Shown here: positions 20,060 through 30,290 of the stretch, in pieces
Layout of the letters: every line of letters begins with the position of its first letter
Position numbering within the stretch: position 1 is the first letter of the stretch
Source of the DNA: Hennigella sp045599065
GTDB taxonomy: Bacteria; Bacillota_I; Bacilli_A; Mycoplasmatales; Mycoplasmoidaceae
Direction of reading: 5' to 3'
DNA length: 53,106 nucleotides
NCBI GenBank assembly: GCA_045599065.1
Contig: JAZRVJ010000055.1
Span: 1-53,106 of the forward strand
The notes under the pieces: model-generated
Told to the model about the DNA's origin: nothing
Databases searched by the model: none
Seen by the model: only the letters and a program-made list of their open reading frames with translations
Position numbers and translations under genes: made by a program

Positions 20060-20091
20060 AATAATATAAAATATTAATACTTATGCTTATG

Positions 20092-20097
20092 TATAAT
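20092..20097 (+). promoter_or_regulatory. -10 box of the surface-glycan operon
   Basis: TATAAT at 20092-20097 ends 13 nt before the ATG at 20111; no Shine-Dalgarno sequence follows. It is the candidate promoter for the four genes up to 24271. Confidence 0.5.
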
Positions 20098-20110
20098 AAT
20101 ATTTATATAT

Positions 20111-21349
20111 ATGGCAAGTACATCTAAAATTAGCAAAACAGTTAAAGTAGATAAGAACGAAGACCCTAATCATAAAATGATTGAGGAAAGCATCACCAAA
20201 CCCGAAAAAAACAAGGGCTTCTTTACAAGAAGAAACATTTTCTTATTAATTTTATTTTTTATTTTATCAATAACACTCCTTGCCTTAACAATTGTATTTA
20301 TTCTAAAAATTGATTTCTCAAATTTATGACATTCTATGTCGTTAGGATTTGGTGATAAACTAGGCGGATTGTGGTTTACACTTTTACTTTTTTATTTTGT
20401 TTGGACTATATTTTCAGTTTTTGCTATGGTGATGCCAAGACTTAATAAACTGGGTTATAAAATTCCTTTATGGGAATATTGATTATTTGGCTTAACTATC
20501 TCTTTCTTTAGAGCTACAACACCGGTTTTGTTTAGTGATCCATATTTTGTATTTTGATTAAAAACAAAAGGTGTTCCTACATCGAGAGCAACAAGTTTAA
20601 TATTTAGCAATACATTGTTTTGGCAAATAATTCAATTTGTTGTAACTCTTCCGTCTTTTATTATGGTTTCAATACTCGCAAATGAACTATTATCAAGTCC
20701 AGAAGGAATATCTTCTTTTGCCTTTTTATGTGCTGGTATGATAATAGATGTATTTAGTATAGTAATTATGTTTATGCTAAATATGTCTAAAAACATTCAC
20801 TACGCGCTATCAAGAGCATTCAATTGAGTTAAAATGAAGCTTCACATGAAGTATCACACAAAACAAGAAACAATTGAAAAGTATAAATATAGGGAAACAA
20901 TAAAAAGAGATTTTATTGAATACCTAAAAGATTGAAAAAATACAATATTAATCATGGTGTTATTGGTATTGGGTGAAGTTATTACATATCTTTCAGTAAA
21001 TTTATCACTTCATTTCATGAGACACTATGATTCCAGCACTATAACTTCTTTTAATTTTGGGTGAGCTTTTAATAGTGCTAATGTTACATTTACAGCAAAT
21101 AGACTTAATTTTATTGCTCCAGGTGGTGAAGGCTCATTACAATTTTTCTTATCTACATTCTTAATTAAATTAGGAGAATTTAAACCCTCAGAACAACCTG
21201 AAGTTGTCAAAAGTGTTGTTAACAACGCAATTTTGGTATGAAGGACCTTTGCTTCATATTTACCCGCTCTTTTTGGGCTGTGTGGATTAGTTGGTTTGAC
21301 ATCAATTCAAGTACATAGATACAAAAAAAACAAGTCAATTATCAAATAA
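20111..21349 (+). CDS. UPF0104/AglD-type integral membrane protein (flippase-like)
   Basis: The 412-residue protein has a polar 35-residue start and then about eight hydrophobic segments. The C-terminal APGGEGSLQFFLSTFLIKLG matches the PGG.G..E-like motif of the UPF0104 family, which includes the flippase half of MprF and archaeal AglD. Trp is encoded by both TGA and TGG. Relatives move lipids or lipid-linked substrates across the membrane. The position directly before glf and a glycosyltransferase suggests export of a galactofuranose-containing glycolipid; this is inference. No Shine-Dalgarno sequence; TATAAT lies 13 nt upstream. Confidence 0.78.
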
Positions 21350-21350
21350 T

Positions 21351-22502
21351 ATGAAGAAGATTAAAATTATTGGATGTGGAATATCTGGAGTGACATTAGC
21401 TAACAAGTTAGCTAATAAAGGATGACATGTTGATATATATGACAAAAACCCTTTTGTTGGTGGAAATTGTTATGATTTGTATGACAAGAACGGTATTCTC
21501 ATTCATAAATTTGGTCCACACATTTTTCATACAAATTTTGAGGAAGCGTATGAATTTATAAACAAATTTACTAAATTGAATTCTTATGTAAACAAAGTAC
21601 TAGTAAGTGTTGATTCTAAAACATTTCCCTTACCAATTAACTTTGAATCAATAAAGGTTATCATGGGTAAAGATGCGCAAGAAATTATTGATAGTCTTAA
21701 AAAAATATTCCAAAATAGGAAATTGGTAACACTATTTGAATTACAACAAGTTAGAGAACCGCTTATCTATAAATTTGTTTTATGAGTAACAAATAATGTT
21801 TATTTGAATTATTCTGCCAAGATGTGAGGTACCAAATTTGAGAATATTGATCCAAATATAATCAACAGAGTAAAAATTGTTTTGAGCTCTGAACACAACT
21901 ACTTTCCTGACGATAAGTATCAAGGATTACCTATAGATGGTTTTACAAAAATGATCTCTAGGATGCTAGATCACCCAAATATTCATTTACATTTAAATGT
22001 AAATGTGTCAACGCTTTTAAAATTTGAAGACAACATTCTTTGGGACAATAAGCCAATTCAAGAACCAATTGTTTATTGTGGTTCATTAGATGAACTTTTA
22101 GATTATAAATATGGTGTATTACCTTATAGAAGTTTAAAAATTGAATTTGAAACTGTTAAAAAGGATTATTTTCAAGAGGCTCCAGTTGTAAACTATCCGT
22201 CTCATCCTACTATGACTAGGATAACTGAATACAAGAAAATGACTTTTCAAAAAGTAAAAAATCTTACAACTATTTCAAAGGAGTATCCAAACGCTTTCGA
22301 CATTGAGTCTACTGATTTCAACACAAGGTATTATCCTATTCAAAACAAAGCAAATTTGTCTATGTATGAAAAATATAAATCTTTCTTTAGCAAATATTCA
22401 AACTTTTATTCTTTAGGAAGATTGGCACAATATAAATATTTTGACATTGATGATGCAATTATGAATGCACTACAATTGGCAAAGGAGTTAAGTAATGCTT
22501 AA
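21351..22502 (+). CDS. glf: UDP-galactopyranose mutase
   Basis: The 383-residue flavoenzyme begins with the FAD-binding motif IIGCGISGVTLANKLA, followed by VDIYDKNPFVGGNCYD and GPHIFHTNFEEAYEFI, all typical of Glf. Later segments include YQGLPIDGFTKM, VVNYP and the FAD-contacting SLGRLAQYKYFDIDDAI. It converts UDP-galactopyranose to UDP-galactofuranose, the donor for galactofuranosyl glycolipids or galactans. Conserved Trp residues are TGA. It starts 1 bp after the flippase-like gene and overlaps the hydrolase gene by 8 bp. Confidence 0.95.
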
Positions 22503-23364
22503 GTTTGAAGATAACAGAGTGTCGCAACATTTTATTGATTCCGTGAATTTTAGGTATAAAATTCCTGTTTTGTGTGTTGAACCAAAAACAATCACAAAAG
22601 ATACGGTTATCTTCATTTTTAATGGAGGGATAGGGTCTTCCATTCCGTCTTCGCTGTACATGAATAGCTTTTTGTATAATCATCATTACTTCATTACATA
22701 TGAAAAGGCAGGTCATAATGGCAACAAAAACAAACCATCTCAATATAGAAAACCATATTTAAATGAGCTAGATGAAGTAGTTCTATGGGTCAAAAAAAAC
22801 TTTCTAGGAAAAAAGATATATTTATTAGGTGAATCTTGAGGAACGGGGATAAATTTTATTTATTACAGTAAAAACAAAAACAAAATAGATGGTGCTATTG
22901 GTTGGAATATGCCATTCGGGATAACAAACCCTGAGAAAAAAACAGCTAAACAAATGTACTCAATAGTTTGGAGAGAAATTGTTACATTTTTGTTCAATGT
23001 AGAATGTCATTTGCCAGTTGCACAAACGAGTCAGGATAAATTTAGTAGAGACCCGATGTTTAGAAGATTGTTAAAGCTTGTTCCCCCTTCTAAAACAAAT
23101 ACTAAAATTAATTTATCTGTTTGAAGATTTATGAAGCCAACATATAATTTTATTTGCAAAAACGGCAAAAATAAAAAAAATAAATTTATATACATTCAAT
23201 CTGGAGAAGATTTAATGGCAAATTGAAATAAGATTAAAAAGATTGAGCAAAAAGTAGATACCGAACATTATATAAAATTTAAAACAGGATACCATGTTTT
23301 AAGTATGGAACCAAAAGAATCCTCAATTTTGTTTAATGAAATACTAGATTATATTAGAGGGTAA
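22495..23364 (+). CDS. Alpha/beta hydrolase
   Basis: The 289-residue protein has the nucleophile elbow LLGESWGTG with Ser114 (Trp from TGA), the oxyanion-side segment IFIFNGGIGSS and a late His in GYHVLSMEP; an Asp or Glu near GEDLMANW could complete the triad. No signal peptide is present, so it is probably cytoplasmic or on the inner membrane face. The substrate is unknown; deacylation of a lipid or sugar ester is plausible given its place between glf and a glycosyltransferase. It overlaps glf by 8 bp (ATGCTTAA) and the next gene starts 4 bp after it. Confidence 0.8.
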
Positions 23365-23368
23365 TATC

Positions 23369-24271
23369 ATGATAAAGTTTACTGTCATAACACCTGTTTT
23401 TAATGGTGAAAAATATATCAAAACTTGCATAGAATCTATTGCAACGGCGAACTATAACTTGAATATGATAGAGCATGTAATTATCGACGATGGTTCTACA
23501 GATAATACAAAAGAAATATGTGAAAATTTTGTAAAAAAATACAAACATATTAAGTTTTATTCAAAAGTTAATGGCAACTGAGGAAGTGTAATAAATTATG
23601 CAAAGCATAATAAGCTGGTTAATAATGATTATGTAGTTATATGTGATTCTGATGATGTTATCTTGCCTGATGCATTTAAAATTATTAATGAAAAGGCTAA
23701 TAATTCAGATTTGTGTTCTGGAAGCTTTTATTTATGAAACGGCGGAACAAAAAGAAGAAAAGTTCATACATATTACTTTCTTTTCAAAAGAAAATTGATT
23801 AAAAAGAGAGAAATGAACTATTACTCGCCATTGTTGTTGCCACATTGTACATATTTGAAAAAAGACCTATTTTATAATATTGACGATTTAAAAGAAAATG
23901 TAAGTTACCAAGACAACATTTTGTTTTTAGATGCTTTTAGAAAAAGTAAAAGAGTTACTTATGTTCCTCAATGTGTTTCACTTTATTGACAAAGGCGTGA
24001 AGGAAACACAATGTCAGACATAAACGAAAAAGGCTTAGATGTTCAAATTAAAAATCTTAAATACTATGCTTCTAAAAATATACTAGAGCCATTCTTTTAT
24101 ATTTTGATTGGTATGAAAAATCTAAGAAAATATTTAATTAGAAACAGGATAAGCTTTATTTTCTCTAAGCCTCATTTAGATTTAACAGGTTTCCCTTTCT
24201 ATGTTAGACCTATATTGAGATTAATGTATTTATTCCAAATAAGAAGATTTGTTAAAAAAGAAAAAAAATAA
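23369..24271 (+). CDS. Family 2 glycosyltransferase
   Basis: The 300-residue GT-A enzyme has FTVITPVFNGEKYI at the start, VIIDDGSTDN (residues 38-46) and the metal-binding DSDD at 93-96. The acceptor-side segment NVSYQDNILFLDA includes the probable catalytic acid. The basic C-terminus (RRFVKKEKK) may bind the membrane. In-frame TGA codons encode Trp. As the last gene of a unit with glf it is the best candidate to use UDP-galactofuranose, but that is inferred from position only. It differs from the other GT2 gene (12325) outside the core motifs. Confidence 0.87.
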
Positions 24272-24293
24272 AAGTTCAAAACTTTTATTTTTA
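24265..24293. terminator. Bidirectional terminator between the glycan operon and ktrA
   Basis: AAAATAAAAGTT (24265-24276) pairs perfectly with AACTTTTATTTT (24280-24291) around a CAA loop. It overlaps the GT2 stop and has T-runs in both directions, as needed between convergent genes. Confidence 0.85.
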
Positions 24294-24298
24294 ATGTT

Positions 24299-24964
24299 TT
24301 ATTTATTTGAAACTATATCAAGAACTTTCTTGATGCTATTGTTTTTACAAACAACACTAACAACATCGCCTAATTTAAATTGAGTATTTTTTAAGATAGG
24401 AAAGATTGATTGATCTTTTCTTTCGATAGATACAACCATAGCATCATATTTTTCTCTAAAGCCAAGTTCTGTAACATCTTTATGTAAAATGCTAGGATTT
24501 GTCACCACAGTTTTAATTCAGCAAAGTTCTTTGTTAATAGCTGTAATGTCAGCACCTAAGTTATAAACTAATGAGATAGCAATTCTGTTAGCGGCATTAA
24601 TTTCAGGAATAACAACATTTGTAATTCCCATAGTTTTTAAAACACGTTCGTGTGTAGAGTTTTTAGCTCTAGCTAAAATATTTTCTACACCCAATTGTTT
24701 TAAGTTAGCACAAATCATGATTGAGTTCTCAATATTAGATGTCGAAACAATTACGTGTTTAACATTCTTAATACCGCAGTCACTCAATGCATTAATATCT
24801 GCAGCGTTAGCTTTAATTACATATTCATGTAATCTAGAAGCCTTGTCTATTAATGTATCATCACCATCGATAACTAGAACACTCTTTCCTAGCTCTTTTA
24901 ATTGGTTAGCAACTTGTTCACCAAATCTACCAAAACCAATTACACTATATTCAGTTTTTGCCAT
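24299..24964 (-). CDS. ktrA: Potassium uptake regulator, RCK (TrkA-N/TrkA-C) protein
   Basis: The 221-residue protein has an N-terminal nucleotide-binding Rossmann domain with GFGRFG (residues 10-15), an acidic residue after the second strand (VLVIDGDD), VIVSTSNIEN and a TrkA-C domain in the last 75 residues. One TGA encodes the Trp joining the two halves. KtrA-type proteins form an octameric ring that gates a KtrB/TrkH channel in response to ATP/ADP; no channel gene is adjacent here. A GAGAGG site precedes the ATG. It lies 33 bp after pgi and is probably co-transcribed with it. Confidence 0.9.
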
Positions 24965-24997
24965 ATTAATTACCTCTCAATATTTTATTAATTATAA

Positions 24998-26275
24998 CTA
25001 TTTATTCTTTAGAATAGTGCTTATTCTCTTCTTATAAACCTCTACTCCTGGTTGGTTAAATGGGTTTACACCCAATAGATATGCACTTGCCATAGCAGAA
25101 AAACACAAGAACATATACAAACACCCAAAGTGGTATGCATCAGCCTTATCACAGTAAATAATAAGATTATCAACACCACCATCTAGGGCATGTGCTTTGA
25201 CTGTTGATTCAAATGCAACTTTATTGATGTAGCTTAACTTCAAATGATTTAAATATTGAAGTTTATCTTCATTATTTTTTAAATTTAAAGTTAAATCAAG
25301 ACTAGGTTGTTTTATAAACAAAGTTGTTTCAAAGAAGTTTCTTGTCCCTTCTTGCCAATATTGTCCCATAGAATGCAAATCAGTAGTAAAGATACTTGTG
25401 GTTGGATATAAAGCCCTATGATTTTTGCCTTCAGATTCTCCAAACAATTGCTTATATGCCTCACCAAACATTTGTAGCGAAGGATCATAAACAACAAAGT
25501 TTTCTATTTGATTGTGTTTAATGGTTTTTAAATAATGTCTATAACAAGCATAAACAAAAGCATCATTTGTTTTTAAGTTCGAATTGAATAATTTTTTTGA
25601 TGCATCACAAGCACCTTTAATGATTTGCTTGTAATCTAGTCCAAGCAAGATAAATAAATACATTCCAACAGGAGTTAAGGCAGAGTATCTTCCACCAATA
25701 TTATTAGGAATAATGAACCTTGTTCATTTATTCTTTATAGCTAAATCATGTAGTGTTCCTTTCTGTTTATCTGTAATAGCAACGATTAATTCATTTGATT
25801 TTCTTGTGTTAGTCATTAGTTGTTTTCTAAACAAGTTAAAAGCAATAGCTGGTTCAAGGGTTGTTCCAGATTTTGAAATAACAACTATTCCAAAAGTTTT
25901 TTTATTTAATCGTTTTAGTAATCTAACAACATAATTTTGATTCATATTATGTAATCAATGAAGATTGATTTTGTTTTTAGTAAGTGTGGACATTAACATA
26001 TCCACACCTGCTTTGATACCTAGATAGCTACCACCGATACCAATAACAACAACATCCTTAATCTTCATTTGTTGTCATTTCTTTGCTTTTTTGACCATTA
26101 AATTTAATTCTTTTTTATTGTTTTTATTTCAATAATTAATTCAACCTGTCATTTCTACACCTAAGGCTTTTTTGTTCTTTAGGTTAGAAATTATTTTTGA
26201 AATTTTTGGTTGATATTTTTGAATTAGCTTTTGTTTGTTTATACTTTTTACAAATTTAGTTTCAAGTTTAATCAT
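24998..26275 (-). CDS. pgi: Glucose-6-phosphate isomerase
   Basis: The 425-residue enzyme is read through TGA codons. It has the sugar-phosphate motifs VVVIGIGGSYLGIKAGVDML, VVISKSGTTLEPAIAF and IGGRYSALTPVGM, the catalytic Glu region HSMGQYWQEG, and the family end signature in NPFNQPGVEVYKK. It converts glucose-6-phosphate to fructose-6-phosphate, upstream of pfkA, which lies at 45554. Its length is typical of the short Firmicutes type. TAGGAG lies before the ATG, and a TATAAT on the minus strand (26301-26296) lies 20 nt upstream. Confidence 0.95.
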
Positions 26276-26286
26276 AACCCAACTCC

Positions 26287-26335
26287 TAAAACTTAATTAT
26301 ATTAAGTTTTAAACATAGTTGATATATTATATAAT
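26287..26335. promoter_or_regulatory. Divergent promoter region with inverted repeat between pgi and the Abi_2 gene
   Basis: A perfect 11-bp inverted repeat (TAAAACTTAAT 26287-26297 / ATTAAGTTTTA 26301-26311, 3-nt spacer) contains a minus-strand TATAAT (26301-26296) for pgi. A plus-strand TATAAT at 26330-26335 ends 6 nt before the Abi_2 ATG, the shortest such gap in the window. Confidence 0.6.
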
Positions 26336-26341
26336 TTAAGT

Positions 26342-27274
26342 ATGAATGATACAATCTTTAATCGTATTGTAAATCATATTCAATCTAAGGGCATTATTGT
26401 CAGTAATATCAAAAGACTAAGCAAAAACATTACAGATGGTAACTACAACAGGGTTATAAAACCTTACCTTAAATTGATTTCTGATGAAGACATTAGATCA
26501 TTGAGTATAACTACTGATGATTTATTAAACTTATATAAACTTGATAAGAAGATATCCTTAATTTTTCTAGATCATATTCTTGAAATTGAAAAGAAATTAA
26601 ATACACAAATAGCTTATACGATAGAAGATTCTTTTAGAATCTATGATGGCTGTTTATTTAAATTCGATCGTAAATTTTTGCAAGATAGAATTTTTAATAA
26701 CACGCACAACAAACTATCTAATTTGACTTTTGATCAACTAATTTCTAAAATGACAAAGTATGCTCATATTAATCCAAACACAAACACATATGAGAATTTG
26801 TCTAAAAACAACTTGTTTAAAAAATGAGAAGCATGCCCGTTAGATGCTTTATGTTTAACATGAACGTTTTCTACAACAGTTTTAACATATTTATCTCTAA
26901 ATGATCATTTAAAGAGCAAGGTAGTAAAAATTTTCAGATTAAATTTAAAAAAGACTGACAACTTTGATTACCTAATTAACAAGGTTTTGTCATTAAGAAA
27001 CATTATTACTCATAATAATGTTTTGATTGGTTCGTTACTTGATTTGCAAGACGAACCAATGATTTATAGTTACAATCAAGTTTTTTTTAGAAATAAGATA
27101 TATTTAGACTTTTATGATTTTGTAAATATGTTGGAGTTCTTTTCAGGTTTAGATACAAGAGAAGAATTGAAAGGTATAATTGAAAAATACCAATTTACAC
27201 CGAGAGTTAAGATGCTTGTTGATAAGCTTCTTAAAGGAGTTGGGAGAGATGCCAGAACAATTGAAAACTACTAA
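26342..27274 (+). CDS. Abi_2 family protein (AbiD/AbiF-like) with HEPN motif
   Basis: The 310-residue, mainly helical protein starts with a beta/helix region of the Abi_2 type (MNDTIFNRIVNHIQSKGIIV). It has the middle segment LIFLDHILEIEKKLNTQIAY and, near residue 219, SLRNIITHNNVL. Arg219-Asn220-x3-His224 fits the R-x4-6-H active-site motif of HEPN ribonucleases and the RN...H signature of Abi_2 proteins. Such proteins abort phage infection or act as toxins. Probably leaderless. Its last 26 bp overlap the Nudix gene, so it is embedded in a housekeeping-type operon, which is unusual for a defence gene. Confidence 0.75.
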
Positions 27275-27812
27275 GTATTTGTCCTTATTTAAGACAAAAC
27301 AAGGATTTATATATGCACAAAGAAAAAATATAAATTCTGTTGCTGTTTTGTGTTTTAAGAAAGTAAAAAATCAATTTTTATTTCTAATTAGATATCAACC
27401 CTTACCGGTTGTTAATGTTATTAAACATTTTAAATGAAATGATTGTTTTGCTTGCCCAATAACAGGATCATTTGAAAAGAATAAAACACCTTTGGCCATA
27501 GCCACTAATGAAGTTTATGAAGAAGCTAATTTAAAAGTAACTTGCAAACAAATGATTAGCAAATGCAAATTTGTTTCCACAACACAAATGAATGAGACTG
27601 TCTTTTGTTATTTATTTGATGTGACTAAAATCAAACCCATAAAAAAACAACAAGGTGATGGTTCAATTTTTGAGAAAGTCTCATATAACAAATGGCTGAC
27701 CTACAAACAAATTAAAAACATTTGTAGGAGTAATAATGATAAATTGTATTTATCATCATTACCTATTTGTTTAGCATTATTTGAAGAAAAATATGGGAAG
27801 ACTAAGAACTAA
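27249..27812 (+). CDS. Divergent Nudix-type hydrolase
   Basis: The 187-residue protein has a Nudix-like arrangement: a beta-strand region (INSVAVLCFKKVKNQFLFLIRYQP), then GSFEKNKTPLAIATNEVYEEANL (residues 73-95). Against the Nudix box G-x5-E-x7-REUxEExGU, the Glu pair (91, 92) and Gly73 are kept, but the first Glu, the Arg and the last Gly are changed (Arg is Asn87, Gly is Asn94). ADP-ribose or nucleotide pyrophosphatase activity is therefore possible but uncertain. ATG 27249 has GGAG upstream and lies inside the Abi_2 gene. It overlaps trmB by 20 bp. Confidence 0.68.
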
Positions 27813-28446
27813 TGTTGATGCACCAAAATTAATAACCAAATTCAAGAATTATATGAATCTTGAAAGGTTTACAATTCCTAAATCACGTCTATTTTTGGAA
27901 ATAGGAAGTGGTAAGGGTGACTTTTTAATTAAGCGGGCAATTGCTAACCCAAAAGCTTATTTTTTAGGAATAGAAAAATATGCAACAGTTATCTTAAAAG
28001 CATTGAAAAAGATTGAAAGAAAAAATCTAAAAATAGCTAACTTGTCTTTTTCTTGCTCAGATGCCAATTCTATCAACATCAAAAAGTTTAAAAATAAAAT
28101 AAATAAGATTTATCTTAATTTTTCTGATCCATGGCCTAAAAAACGTCATGAAAAAAGAAGATTAACGTCAACACAATTTTTAAATATGTATAAAAGGATT
28201 TTAAAAAAAGAAGGTATAGTTGAATTTAAAACCGATAACGATAACTTTTATAAATACACATTAGGAATGTTAAAATCTAGAAAAGATATTGTAGTTCTTT
28301 ATAAAACAAAAAATCTTTATAAAAACTTATTAAACAAGTTTAATAAAGATAATATACAAACCGAATATGAAAAGAAGTTTGTAAAATTAAATAAGAACAT
28401 TAATAAAATTGTTTGGAGATATAGACAACATGACAAAAACAGCTAA
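27793..28446 (+). CDS. trmB: tRNA (guanine-N7-)-methyltransferase
   Basis: The 217-residue SAM-dependent enzyme has FLEIGSGKGDFLIKRA (SAM binding), FLGIEKYATV, and the diagnostic NFSDPWPKKRHEKRRLT, followed by EFKTDNDNFYKYT. It makes m7G46 in the variable loop of tRNAs. ATG 27793 (MGRLRTN) gives the usual start of the family; an earlier TTG would extend it into the Nudix gene. It overlaps the following PNPOx-like gene by 17 bp. Lys-rich composition follows the AT bias. Confidence 0.94.
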   Translation: MGRLRTNVDAPKLITKFKNYMNLERFTIPKSRLFLEIGSGKGDFLIKRAIANPKAYFLGIEKYATVILKALKKIERKNLKIANLSFSCSDANSINIKKFKNKINKIYLNFSDPWPKKRHEKRRLTSTQFLNMYKRILKKEGIVEFKTDNDNFYKYTLGMLKSRKDIVVLYKTKNLYKNLLNKFNKDNIQTEYEKKFVKLNKNINKIVWRYRQHDKNS

Positions 28447-28804
28447 ATTTTTAAAAGAGTGTAAATACTGATGAATAATTACAAATAATGGAATGTATCC
28501 ATCGGCAAGACCTTTTGGTGCATTAATGGTTTGAAAAGAAAGACTATATATGCCTACAAATAGAAATAAGAAAGTTTACAAACAATTGATTTTTAATAAC
28601 CATGTTTGTATCGTGGCAATAAAACCAGGAAAAAGAGAATGAATTAGAATGACTGCAGATGCAAAAATTAGTCATGATAACTCTTTAAAAAAGAGAATGT
28701 GAAATCAAAACCCGATTTTGCAAAAAATATATGGATCATTCGAAAATGACGAGTTTCAACTTTTAGAATTTCATGTAAGAAGTAAGGAAATCCACTTAGA
28801 TTAA
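28430..28804 (+). CDS. Pyridoxamine 5'-phosphate oxidase-like FMN-binding protein
   Basis: The 124-residue protein resembles small split-barrel flavoproteins: NGMYPSARPFGALMVWKERLYMPTNRNKKVYKQL, with the Arg-Pro-Phe-Gly segment and the KxVYKQL helix, then WIRMTADAKI and LLEFHV. Trp residues are mostly TGA. It is shorter than PdxH and lacks its substrate-binding C-terminus, so a role in heme or F420 chemistry or general flavin reduction cannot be told apart. It is the last gene of the Abi_2-Nudix-trmB unit and ends 2 bp from the convergent miaB stop. Confidence 0.75.
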
Positions 28805-28816
28805 CCTTACTTTTTT
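28781..28816 (+). terminator. Probable terminator at the end of the trmB operon
   Basis: AGTAAGG (28781-28787) pairs with CCTTACT (28805-28811) around a 17-nt loop holding the stop codon, followed by six T. The loop is long, so this is less certain than the others; it also covers the miaB stop. Confidence 0.5.
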
Positions 28817-30252
28817 ATTTGTTTTCCGTTTAGGCTAAACATACTGCTCGATGTGACTTTTACTTTAACAAATTGTCCTATTTTTGCTTTACCACTAAAG
28901 TTAACTAACTTTCAGTTATGAGCATAACCACATAGATTTTTAGGATTGTTTTTGCTTGGTCCATCAACAAGAACATCAAGCGTTTTGCCAATATATGAGT
29001 TGTTATTCTCTTTTGAATATTGTCTAACCAATTCATTTAGTTTAGTTAGACGTTTTTGTTTTGTTTCATCAACAACCAAATCTTTTATTCTTGCCGCAGG
29101 AGTGCCCAATCTCGGACTATAGATGAATGTGTAGGCATTATCAAATTTAACTTTTCTATAAAGTTTAATTGTTTGTTGAAAATCTTCATCTGTTTCATTT
29201 GGGAAACCGACGATTAAGTCAGTGGATATTGTGCAATTAGGAATTTTATCTCTTATTAGTTTAATAAAAGATAAGTAATCTTTTATCTTCATTCCTCTAT
29301 TCATTGCTTTCAGGATTTTTTCTGAACCAGATTGGACAGGCAAATGAATGTATGACATAATGTTTGGATATTTCGCCATTACATCAATAATTTCTTTATT
29401 AAAGTTTCAAGGGTTAGAAGTAGCAAATCTAATTCTTTTAATTCTTGTTTTCGCAACATCTTCAAGTAAATTAACAAATGTATATTTTTCGTTTAGATCA
29501 ATACCATATGAATTTACATTTTGTCCTAATAAAGTAATTTCCTTATAACCAAGTTTCTTTAATCTAATTACCTCATTTAGAATATCTTCTTTTTTTCTTG
29601 ATCTTATTGTTCCTCTTGTATATGGAACTATACAATAACTACAAAAATGATCACATCCATACATGATGTTAACTAATGCTTTGTGTTTGCTTTCATGATA
29701 ATCTGGTAGATTCTCAATTACATCACCAGGGTATGAGTAAACTCTTATAACTTTTCTTTTTAATTGATAAACATTTTCAAGAATTGTTGGTAATTCGTAA
29801 ATGTTATGAGTTCCAAAAACAAAATTAATATCTTTAAAGAATTTTTTTAATTCGTTAATAGTTGACTCTTGCTGTGACATGCAACCACAAAGCCCAAAAA
29901 CAACATTATTTTTCTTTCTTTTTAATGCTTTAATTGCACCCAATAAGCCGAAGGCTTTATCCTCAGCATTCTGTCTAATTGCGCAAGTATTTAAAATAAT
30001 TAAATCAGCAGTTTTATAATCATCAGCTTCTTTAAAATTCATCGCTAGTAAAATTGCTTTAATAATTTCGCTATCTCTCTCATTAGCTTGGCAACCATAT
30101 GTTCTAACAAAGAATTTCTTTTTAGAACCTAATTTCTTTTGATTTCGGCTAAGCGAAAATAAGTCTTTTATATACTTAATTTTCTTTTCTTGTCTTGATC
30201 CAGCTTTAGCTAAATTTGGTAGTAAATTATCTAAAGATATTATTTTTTGCAT
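28807..30252 (-). CDS. miaB: tRNA-2-methylthio-N6-dimethylallyladenosine synthase
   Basis: The 481-residue radical-SAM enzyme has the UPF0004 domain with three cluster-binding Cys (TYGCQANERDSE with Cys54; LNTCAIRQ; GLCGCMSQ), the radical-SAM CxxxCxxC (GCDHFCSYCIVPYTRG) and a C-terminal TRAM domain. YGCQ.N..DSE is the MiaB signature, as opposed to the LGCKVN of MtaB (also present, at 48657). It adds a methylthio group to i6A37 of tRNAs. TGA encodes Trp in NPWNF. ATG 30252 is used; a longer frame runs into the divergent promoter. Confidence 0.95.
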
Positions 30253-30267
30253 ATTTATAATTTTATT

Positions 30268-30275
30268 ATTATAAT
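30268..30275. promoter_or_regulatory. Shared bidirectional -10 box between miaB and the lipoprotein gene
   Basis: ATTATAAT is self-complementary and gives TATAAT on plus (30270-30275) and minus (30273-30268). It sits exactly in the middle of the 38-bp gap: 15 nt to each start codon. No Shine-Dalgarno sequence is seen on either side. Confidence 0.65.
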
Positions 30276-30290
30276 TTATTAAATAATTAT

